From Chrysopilus asiliformis (taxonomy: Eukaryota; Arthropoda; Insecta; Diptera; Rhagionidae), in assembly GCA_964034945.1 (NCBI GenBank), contig OZ035961.1, positions 70,171,931 to 70,235,930 of the forward strand: a stretch of 64,000 nucleotides of DNA. The letters are read 5' to 3'. Positions 41,840 to 53,800 of the stretch are shown here, one piece after another. The stretch's first letter is position 1; each line of letters opens with the position of its first letter. The notes under the pieces are model-generated. The model was not told where the DNA came from. It did no database searches and saw nothing but the letters and a program-made list of their open reading frames with translations. Both the position numbers and the translations under genes were made by a program.

Positions 41840-44800
41840 GTATTATAGTGCATAATTTTCAAACCAAAAAAAAGTCAACATTATTCATCCCATTGTGGTT
41901 ATGTAGGGCTGCCATCGCTCCTGTTTTCCCCGGACACTGTCCACTGTTAGGGTATGCGATGTCGAAGGAGGGTCTTAGATTGTATACGGGGTGCCGAGAA
42001 TTTTCGAAATTCATTCATTCTCAAGCGAATATTCTTTGGGAGAATTTTACAATTCATTCATTCGCGAAAGAATGAATTGTACCACATGAACGTGATTTCA
42101 TTCTTTTCGCGAGAGAATGAAAACCATTTATTCCCAACATTATTGGCACGGTGACCATATTTTTGAAATCAAAATACAGAACACAACAAAAAATAAAAAT
42201 TAATTGAACCCAATTTTCATTTTTTGGCACCTCAGACATGCGATTTTTACTTATTTTAAGCGATTTCAGTAATTTTGGCCATTGTAACAACGAATCAAAT
42301 TTTTAACGCTTTCGTGTTATCTTCTGAATCGTTGCAGGAAAATTTTTCGAAATAAAAAAATTTTTTTTATCATTATATACAAGGCTTTTTACTTTCTTCT
42401 ACGGAGTATAATAAAGTATTGTATTCATGAAAAATTTCGACCTCTTAATTTTGCCTAAAAAACATTTCCCGATCACTCCTGAGTCGATTGGAGTCATATT
42501 AAAAAAATGTCTTTCTGTCTGTCTGTCTGTCAATCTGTCAGTCTGTGTACAAGATTTCTCAAAAACTAATAGAGCTAGCGCCATCAAATTTTATAGGCAT
42601 GTTGGGTCCTGAAATGGGACGATCCTGTCAACTTTTGGTGGAAATCCGTTAACCGGAAGTATCCAAAATGGCGGTTTTTCAAAAATCGCAATTTCAATTT
42701 TCTCGATTTACTTCCAAACTACGCGTTTTTTAGTGGCCTTAAGTATGACAAAACTTGGAGAAAATAAAATTTCCCACACTTTTGTCTTTAGCTTTAACTC
42801 GATATCTCAACCTGTTATCGAGATAAACCGTTATTTCAAAAAAAAAAAACAGTTTTTTGCGATTATCTCGAAAATTAACGGGTTTTTGCTGACTGAATGT
42901 ATAAAGTGAATTAATGAGAATGGCATTCTGCACAATTTTGTTTCTTACCGTTATCCGTTATATTTTACCGTTATTGAGATATTTAGATTAAAATATAAAA
43001 AAATATATTTTTGCATATTACTTGCAAACTAACGATTTTTCGACAAATTAATTTAAGGAAGAATTGGAGAAGTTAAAATTTTCTACCTTTTTGCCATTTA
43101 CCGTAGTTTTGATATCTTTTACCGTTCTCAAATTATTTCAAATTTTGTATGTTTTTGATATTTTTGGATGAACCAACAATTTATTGGGAGGCTGTATTGG
43201 GTTGACAATACGACAGGGGTATAACGTAAATTGCACAGGGTCGTAGATTTTGTAGAAGAAAGTTTTGTGTTGACCACAACTGATATTTTAATCAACTTTG
43301 GTTGAAATTATTAAATGTTTTAAAAAGTTTGCACCGGATTTCCTGGTATGACTGACTTTTATTTTTTTTCTATTTCAAGCTTTTTCAAACAAAACTAGTG
43401 TAATAATTTATTTAAAAACAGCAATTTGTCTGTTTCAACAATACATAACAATTTAAGTGTAAAAGTACATAAGACCGTGTAATATGTTTCACAATTTCTA
43501 GGAAATTGTTAGTTTTTTTGGGCTCATTTTTTAGCTTGGCGGCCATTTTTACATGTCCGATTGTCCCCTAACGCCCCCTAACTACCAACAGACATTTCAT
43601 TTTTTGGCACCTCAGACAATCTGGTATCTGTTCATGATTTGTATAAAAGATTAGTTTTATCTGGATTTATACTTTCGCTTTAAAAACCCAACACTCTGTA
43701 GTAGAAAAAGAAAATACTTTTGTAAATGATCCGTCACAATACTTTTAGTTGGTTTATCTTTTTTTTTGTATTAAGAACTTATATTGAATATAGGGCACGT
43801 ACAGATAGTGCTGTGACATCGAAAGAAAAACATCGATGTTTTAAAACTCAAAACATCGTTGTAAGGAAAACATCGAACCAAAAACATCGATGTTCTTAAA
43901 ACAACGATGTTTTTTCAATAAATAAAGAACTTTTAAAAGTGAATTTAATAAAAGTAATTTTAAAGAAAATCTTCACTCTGTATTAAATGTATTTAATAGT
44001 AGTAACAGTTTTGCAAAATAAAACTACCGCAACCTAGTCCAAACCCCAATATTTATTATGCACATTAAGGGTATTCACTCATTGATGCATTTGGTTGTGT
44101 ATCAGTGTATTGGATGTACAGGGTGGTTAAATTTTAAGGGCCGATGTTGATTTTGAATAAAACACGAATTATTTAGGAAATTATTGTCATTTCTTTTTAT
44201 TATGATAATATTGCTATGGTTCAATTATGTATGAAACAAAATATCGGCCAAATGGCCGCCGCGACCTCGGCGGCACACCTCCATCCGATGGTCCAAATTT
44301 TCGATGACGCTGAGGCATAATTGAGGTTCTATGCCGTTAATGTGCCGAATTATCTCATCCTTTAGCTCTTGAATTGTTGCTGGCTTATCGAAGTACACCT
44401 TTTCTTTCAAATAACCCCAAAGAAAGAAGTCCAACGGTGTCAAATCACATGATCTTGGCGGCCAATTGACATCGCCACCACGTGAGATAACACGGCCATT
44501 AAATTTGTCGCGCAAAAGAGCGATTGTTTCGGTAGCTGTGTGGCAAGTGGCACCGTCCTGTTGAAACCACATATCGTCCACATCCATATCTTCCAATTCG
44601 GGCCATAACAAGTTCGTTATCATCTCACGATAGCGAACACCATTCACAGTAACTGCCTGAGCGGCTTCATTTTGGAAAAAATACGGCCCGATGATGCCGC
44701 CAGCCCATAAACCGCACCAAACAGTCACTCTTTGTGGGTGCATTGGTTTTTCGACAATCACTCTTGGATTATCATTCGCCCAAATGCGGCTGTTCTGCTT

Positions 44801-47800
44801 ATTGACGAATCCACTGAGGTGAAAATGTGCCTCATCACTGAAGATGATTTTCTTCGAAAATTTTCATAATAAGCCTGAATAACTTTAACGCGTTGCTCGA
44901 TTGTGTATCTTTCCATGGTTCAAATTGAGTTAGTCTGAAATTGAGAAATGTCAAATGAAATGCAGAAAAAAACTTGACGTTTAGGTGTGGTTCACATTCA
45001 ACATCGGCCCTTAAAATTTAACCACCCTTTATAAAATTTTACATATTTATAACGTCTGTCTGACAGATATTTTCAGGGATGGGAAACGTTATCGTAACGT
45101 AACGAAATAGCGAAACGAAATGACGATTTTCCGGTTTTTTCCTCAAATATAACGTTGCAGAAATTTAATTCCATTACAATAACGAAAACCGAAAAAAATT
45201 ATTTGGTTTTTTCGTTATTTATTTATTTTTGCTTTATTTTGTTTATTATTTTTTGGGAAAAGTTCATCAAGTATAACCTCACAGATCATAACCTGCATAA
45301 AATTAATTTAAAAACATAATAAAAGCTGCAATTGCCAGGGGCCAATCGTCAAATGATGATAGAGAAAATGTTAATTTAAAACATAACAAAAGCTGTAATT
45401 GCCAATCTTGCAATTATTGAAAACCCGTATGGTGATATTCGTATCAAAATTCCACTTTGAAGTCAAACTTTCCAAAAAGATTTTTTAAAATTCTAATCGG
45501 ATTTTGATGTATGGGAGTTTTATGTAGAATCATATCCTAAATAACTTTTGTTTTTGCACTTTTTTGATAAGATGCACCGTTTTTGAGATATTCGCAAAAA
45601 TCATTTTCGTTCGTATGGGGGGTACCCCCCTTAATGGTCCATTTTTGCCCATTAACGAACTTAGCCTTGCATTTTACGAAAAACCAATCTGCGCAAAATT
45701 TCAAGTCTCTAGCTCAATCCGCGCCACAGACGGACGGACGGACATGCATAATTCAATTTTTGGTGTAATTCATTTTGGTGTGTGATGACGAGATCTTGGC
45801 GTTACAAACGGTAAGGCAAATCTAATATACCCTTTGGTTTCACCATACGGGTATAAAAATCCATTTGTATAGGAGACGGGGAAAGGATTGGTCCGATTGG
45901 ATTTCGATGTATGGAACGATTATGTAAAATCATATTCTAAATAGATTTTACCTTTATAAATTTTTCAATATGACTCAAAAAAACTTTCGTTTGTATAGAG
46001 GAGGATGCCAGGAATTGTCCAATTCTGCCCTGTCAAGAACTTGCTAGGCTATGAGAGACGAAACTATACAAAATTTCAAGTCTGAAGCTCAATCCTATCG
46101 AAAGGTATGGTGTTCACAAACAGACAGACAGACGTACGGACACGCGGAAATCAAAATCTTTTGTCATCCCTATTCCCTAACACCTTGGTTCATTTTTGTG
46201 TCCGATGATTGGTTCGATGCGTTACAAACGGTATACTAAATCTAATATACTCATATAAAGTATAATATTGGGGTAACCATGTTTTGATTCTAAATCGGAC
46301 TTGGCCAGATTTACTTTATTTCTGGAGATACGAAGAAAAAAAATATTTTTAGCAACTTTTTTTATATCGCAAATATTGTTTTTCGTATAGAGTGAATCTG
46401 GCGAAAGCAGCGATACACAGTGGCGCCAAAGTGCAATTGGGTGGCCAAAAATACAAATTATGAGTTCTGCCTTTAAAGGATTTCGGTTATGTCATTACGT
46501 TGGGAATACTTGGGAACCTAGACATCCAAAAGGACACTGTCCTGTGACAAGTTATTTCCGAACGCCATGGGGTCAAAGTTGGTAAAAATCAGTTTTTTTT
46601 TCAATTTTCAAATTTTCAACCAATTTCTTTTAACTTTATTAAGGCCTGTGTCCACATGGAAGTTTATTTGCAGAAGTCGCTTCTATAAGAGATTTCTGGT
46701 GTCACAACTTCTGGAAGTTCACTTGCAGTTAGTGTTTCCACGGGAAAAACTTCCAGAAGTCTCTGCTAGAAGCGACTTCTGCAAATAAACTTCCATGTGG
46801 ACACAGGCCCTTAAGTTACAATCCATTTTTTTTTGTGTTTATTCTTGACCGCTGGATGTTTTATTGATGCACAAATATCTTGGGGTTTCTCGGTCCAACC
46901 ATTGAAAAATCTAGATTATTTTATGTAATCTTTATTGCGCCTCTACGTTTCGCCTGCTGTCGCTAGGCATCCTCAGGAGGTCTTAACTGTTATAAAACTT
47001 TTTAATGATCAAGCTCCCAAAATGTGTAACAAAAATCACCTTTTCACAATAATAACTTTTACAAATCAGTGTCATAACAATAATAAATTAAATAAATTAA
47101 CAAAAATTAACAGAAAATCGAGGTCTACTCTCGTCCAAATAGTCAAATAAACTAACTCTAATAAAAGCTTAAATTTTTTTGTATTGTTATTGTAATAAAG
47201 CACAATAAACGTCGTTCACATTGTCAATATCTGTCCTTTTATTGATGCTGTTTTTGGACCTACAAATTTCTAACGCTTCAAGAGTCATTCTTTTGTAATA
47301 ATGATTCTCTTTATGTAAAATTTTTGTCCTATCATAATTAGGAATATGGTTTTTGTTAACACAGTGTTCTGCTAATGCAGTTTTGTGTCCAGATTTTGAC
47401 TTTGTGTCCAGATTTTGTCATTAAGTTACTTGTACAGAAAAATCGATTTTATCATCAAACTGAGGACATATTTAGGCAATTATAATAAAAATTAAAAATT
47501 TGTAGTACTAAATTTTTGCTTAAAATTGTTATTCCAGAATTCTGGGCATTCTAAAAATATTATTTTTGTCGCGAAATTTCGTATATGGCCCTGTAAAATT
47601 TGATCCGGCTTGATCCGGTCAGGTGTCAGTTGAAAATGATAGCCAAGGTCAATACCTTTCGAAACATCTATATTTCATCTGCTACTAGGTGCAACTGTAG
47701 TCACCGTAAACAAAAGTCTGATTTCTTACATATTATTATTTTTTAAATTCTTTGTCACAACAAACGACAATGATTTTTCGTCTAATATGCTAGGAAATTG

Positions 47801-50800
47801 TTTTAATTACTTTTAATATACATTAAAGCGGAATATTTTCCATACTAACAAACAGTGAAACTATTAAATGTCACCCTTCTTGACAGTAAAACCGTTTAAA
47901 ACTGATAATCTTATATGCTTAATTAGGGCAATAAAAATCAATATCTTAGATATACATATGTACCTATATATGTTACAACTAGGGCTGCCATGGAACCTAT
48001 TTGTGAAAAGAGAACCTTTGGGTTAAAAAAAGAGATATTGTATAGGAAATTAACCAAATGAAAAAAGAGAACTAAAAGAGAACTTTTTTTGAATGTGAAA
48101 ATTACAGAACTTAGAATGACTGCACGGAATTATTACAAAAAAGTGTAATTTTTCGTGCCTGTTATTTTCCGCATCTATCGAAAAAAAAACTGAAAATGTC
48201 AAAACTACAATATCAAATGTCGAAACCGGCTATTTCCTTAACCGCACAATTTTGATTTGTTTTGATTTTTACAGCAGCTGATCGTGGGAGAAGAAACTGT
48301 TCTTGCTGGCGCATACAATAAATACCTTTACGTTACAATTATAATGTACAGTTTCGCACTACACACAGAAAATTGTAGAGTAGAGTACTACTATACAATA
48401 AATAACGTGATAATTTTAATTCATAATGGAATTTTCGTGGAAAAATCTGTTTGATTTTTCACGCATAGTATGAACCAAGAGTTTTCTGAAAAAAGAGAAC
48501 TAAAGAGAACTGGCAAGGAAAAAGAAAGAGGAAAAAGAATGGGGTTAAAAAAAGAGATAAGGTTCTCTTTAAAAGAGATATGATGGCAGCCCTAGTTACA
48601 ACAGAATATTAAGAAATTTACCATTAAATGTAAATATCTTAAACTTGTGTTGACGAGCCTACACTAAAAGTTGAAGTGTTTTATTACAATGACTCAGAAA
48701 AATTCCACGGGGTTTCCATAATTACCCCAATGAATCACTTTTTTATTATAAGTGATTAGAGAAATTTGTTTATTAGTGTAGCCAGTTCTTAAATCGAAAT
48801 CAGTTAATACCGGAATCGGCAAAGCAACAAGTTAAATTAAAAATGGATCAAAATTTCGTGCAAATTACTTATCGTGAGTTGTGTGAAGTTTTGTTTTAAG
48901 GTGAACAGAAAACTTAATGTGAATTGCAAACCTATATTGAAAACACTTATCAATCATATAATTTCGATGTGAATCAGGAGCTGAAACTAAAGAATTTTCT
49001 CACGCACTTTATGGAGAAATGTCGCGATTGTAAGCAAATCAAATCATATTTTTTTCAAATCATATAAACACCACGAATGGATGAAAAATGAAGTAATTTT
49101 CGAATTTGGAGAATGTTTTTTGGATGTGGCTGAGGATAGCAGTCGTGGTAGACCAGAAAATGAATTGGATAACGAGGAAGATCAAGAAATTGTTAAAATT
49201 CGACGGAGATCAAGACATTGGGCCCAATTCTCTCGACAAAATTTACATTTTAATTTTGCTTAAAACTCAGTATTTGGATACCTACTAGATGTGATTTTCA
49301 ACAAACTGGTATTGTGCCATTCAATATTTGGAAGTTTACTGGATATCACATCTACTAGGCTCGCGAAAACTCGGTTCTAAGTAAAATGAAAATGAAAATT
49401 TTATCGACAGAATTAAGCCCATTATTAGAATATAATTTTTCCTTAACTTAATGTAATTTTAGCCATGTGTATTTGTATCAAATTGTATTAAAATAATAAT
49501 ATTAAAAAAAAGTTGTCTTTAAAAATGCTATATTTTTTTATATCATTTAAAAAACAACTTTAAAACAAAATATTACAATAACAAATATTATAGTTTTGAT
49601 TATTTCATCATATAGGGTATGAAAGTTGCTCCTATTCGATTTCCATGTACTGACGATATATGTAAAATGGCATTATAAATTTTTTTTCGTAATTAATGAT
49701 TTTTTCTGTACGGCCAACCGTTCTTAAAAAATATCATTTTGTCGGGCGAATTTTTTTAATGAACAAATTTGTTTTACGATTTTTTTTCTTTTAAGTTTTT
49801 TATTGATTTTTTAACTATTTTAGTTTTTTTTGTTTTTATTTGTATTTTCTTTTTGTTGAGGTTTATTAATTTTTTATAGAACTAATTTTTATGGAAACTG
49901 AACTGAATTACTTTGTGATAAATAAGCTATTATAAAAGCGCATTTTTTTTAGTTTTCAGTTTCAATACAATGTGTAACGAAATAATAACTTTATAATTTC
50001 TTATCGTTACAAAACGAAATAATATAACGAAATAAAACTTGAATTTCATTACATAACAAAATGTATAACGCTGCGATTTTTTTTTCGTTTGCCATACCTG
50101 GTAGAATGCAATTTCAATTAGTCTCAAATAAAAAAAATAGCATTATTATATAATAGGCTTGTAAATATGTCTGTCTCTCAGTCTGTGCGCTCAAAGCTCA
50201 AGAACCACTGAACAAATTTGGGACTGACCAGTGCTTTCCATCGCATCTCATCGCAATGTAAGAATTGAAGCAAATAATCTGAATTATCTAAAGCCAAAAA
50301 ACACGGAAAAAATAAAATTTTGTGTTGGGATGTTCACTGGGCTAATAGACCATTTACAGCAAAGAGCACAAAATGAAAATTTACGTGTTAGTAAGATGGT
50401 CATTCTTACTTCTACCCTCATAGGAAATCCAAGAGCAATGTAACAAAATTATGCAATGTCCACTGTTCGAGCAACTATATAACCAAGTGTATTCATAACC
50501 TTCACTTGCAATCCAAAATGGAAAGAAATAAGTGGTAATTTGAATCCTGGAGAAAAGGCAGAAGATACCTGATTTAGTGAGTCGAGTATTTCATATGAAA
50601 TTACAAGAATTTATAAGAGATATAAAGGATAAACATATACTTGAAAAAGTTAGATCTTTTATATATGTAACCGAATTTTAGAAAAGAGGACTTCCACATG
50701 TATATTTATTATGAGTAGGGCTGCCAAAAATATGCACTAAAAAAGGCGAAATATGCGCATATAATATGCACTAAAAACGGCAAAATATGCACTTAAATAT

Positions 50801-53800
50801 GCACTTTAAAAACATTCAAAATCCGAAATATAGTATATTTCACCCAAAACAGTGAACGGAACTTGTTAAAATGTGGTTAATTCGACTTTTGTAGAAAATA
50901 AAAAAATTGAAAAAATAATAGTCTGTAAAAAATGATTGACATTTTGACTGACAAAAAAAAATTTACAGGAAAACTTGTTTCTAAATTGCAACTGTTAAAT
51001 TTTGAGATATTTTGAAAAGATGTTCAATACTTCATATTGTCTATGGTATAATCGGGGTTAAAACTTGTAGAAAAATATCAGTTGTGGCTACCACAAAACT
51101 TTCTTCCACAAAATCTACGACCCTGCGCAATTTACGCTATCGCTATATCGTTTTGTCCCCAAAACGACCTCAAAACCTACAAAATTTTAGATAACTTGAA
51201 AACGGTAAAAGATATCGATTTACGGTAAAAGATAAAAATGTGAAAAATTTTATTGCCTTTAATTCGTTTTTCAAAAGTTTTTTAAAAAACTGTTAGTTTG
51301 CAAGGAATTTGCAAAAATATATTTTTTACATTTTAATAAAAATATCTCAATAACGGTAAAATATAACGGATAACGGTAAGAAACAAAATTGTACAGAATG
51401 CCATTCTCATTAATTCACTTCATACATTCAGTCAGCAAAAACCCGTTAATTTTCGAGATAATCGCAAAAAACTGTTTTTTTTTTACAAATAACGGTTTAT
51501 CTCGATAACAGGTTGAGATATCGAGTTATAGCTAAAGACAAAAGTGTAGGAAATTTTATTTTCTCCAAGTTTTGTCATACTTAAGGCCACTAAAAAACGC
51601 ATAGTTTGGGAGTAAATCGAGAAAAACGAAATTGCGATTTTTGAAAAACCGCCATTTTGGATACTTCCGGTTAACGGTTTTCCACCAAAAGTTGATAGGA
51701 TCGTCCCATTTCAGGACCCAACATGCCTATAAAATTTCATGGCGCTAGCTCTATCTTGTACACAGACTGACAGACAGAATGACATTTTTGTAATTTGACT
51801 TCAATCGACTAAGGAGTGATCGGGAAATGTTTTTTAGGCAAAATTGAGAGATCGAAATGAATACAATACTGTATTATACTTCGTAGAAGAAAGTACAAAC
51901 ACATATTTATTTATTTTAAATATTTATTCTAGCTGACACAGTCGAATTAAAATTTGAATTGTACAAAAAAAAAAATTGTTTTCATGAAAGTTGTGAAATA
52001 TTCAACTAAATATGAATTCGGGTCAAGGGGGGTAATTGTAAACGATTTTCACTTTTTTGATATCTTTTCAACTTTGTAATGGTTTTTTTAAATTAAATCA
52101 CTAACAGCGGAGTTTTGATATATTATGTTAACATTTGTTGTCTATTTATTGCCCATTCCATGTGGTTTCAAAATGATAGGTCCTTAATTTTTTACAAAAT
52201 TGGATGTTTACTTTTACCCCTATATATTTTTTAAAATTTTTGAAAAATGGGGTAAAGGTAAACACCTTTTTTTATCCTTTTTTTATATACGTATCTGCGC
52301 AAAATTTCAAGTCTCTAGCTCAATCCGTGCGCCCGCAATCCGCGCCACAGACACACGGACGGACGGACATGCAGAAGTTAATTTTTTTTGTCATACTGGT
52401 ATAATTCATTTTTGTGTGTGATGACAGGATCTTGGCGTTACAAACAGTAAGGCAAAGTTAATATACCCTTTGGTTTCACCATACGGGTATAAAAAGGGTG
52501 ATTACATTTGCCAGAAATTGTTTACATTAACCCCATTATAGTGTTTACATTTGGACATGAGGTTACAAATGAGGGGGTAAATGTAAACAGACAATAACTT
52601 TTTACAGTTTGTTTATAGACAAAAATTAACATATATATAACCTATCTCAAGCAACTATAAGGTTCGTATATTAAGCTAAAACATACATCCTTCTTTTAAA
52701 AATCCCTTCAAAATATAATTCTTTTCCCTCTTAGGAAAACTGAAATCACACTAAAAAGAAGCACTTTTTTTGACAGCTCATACACAACGAACCCTCTCTT
52801 AGATCTATTGTGCCACGTGTCCGCAGTGAGATAAAAGATCAATTTTTAATATATTGTCTAGATAAGCTAAGAAGGAATAGCAGTTTGGGGACAACCAATA
52901 GTGTTTACAATTACCCCTGTTTACAGTGGCGGTCCTAGCCAAATTTTTAGGTGGTGCGAGATCTCAAAGTGGCGCCCCTCCAAATACAAAACTTTAGTGT
53001 TCCTTCTATGCAGTTGCTTACTCGTCATTTTGCTGCACAGAATTTACATTGAGACAAAATTGAATGTAATTTTTCACATCTATCAACAGTATCAGACGAC
53101 CAAATATCTATGGTATATATGAGACGAAAACTTTTACAGATGAGAAATAATACAATTAATATTTTGTTCGACAACTTTTATTTAAACTTTTTGCTGCAGA
53201 CAGTAATCACTAATGAAAATTAAAAAAAAAAAAAAGGACAACCAATTTGATAAAAAAAAACTTAGATGACCACTTTTATAGCTTTTGCGCTTGCAATTTT
53301 TTTTATTAAGTCGGAATAATTTAACTCCTGGGTAATAGCATTTTCTATGGATCTGACAGTCTTTCCTCACACACAGTAGAACGTCGGTAAGTTTTTATAA
53401 GTTTTAATTTACTGAAACTTCGTTCTCCTTTAAGAGCCTGTTTACACACAGATTGGGCATGAACATGGGACTGAACGAAAATGTCGAAGTGATGATAAAG
53501 AGAAGAACGGGGACAATATTGGGGTACTGAACCAGAAAACAAAGATTTTCCATTTTCAGCGTTCCGTGCATGTGGTTCTGATTGGTTAATATTTTTCAGT
53601 GCGTATTTTTCTCGTTCCATTGTCATTTGCGTTCCAGTGGTGGAAGAATTCGGATCTCGCAAGCAAAAATATCTACATCGAATAAACGATTAGACGCAGA
53701 CACACTGAACTTCCACACTGAACCTCTCGTGATTACACAGGTTGAGCTGAACCCAAACGAAAATGAAACGAATGGAAATTGGGCCATTTTGTTTTTAATT

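Larger units (their letters stand above)
45073..50101. mobile_element. Possible outer element with CAGG-type ends
   Basis: CAGGGATGGGAAACG at 45073 pairs imperfectly with CGTTTGCCATACCTG ending at 50101, and AACG-rich subterminal motifs occur at both ends. If real it is a hAT-like element holding repeat B, the Penelope remnant and a hAT MITE. No 8-bp duplication matches, so this is tentative. Confidence 0.35.

Noticed and set aside
45073..50101. Firm call of a 5-kb hAT element
   Set aside because: Inverted ends are only partly similar and the flanking 8 bp do not match; kept as a tentative feature only.
50216..50224. Intact Helitron ORF starting near 50231
   Set aside because: The frame is interrupted by several stops and shifts within 400 bp; treated as a pseudogene.
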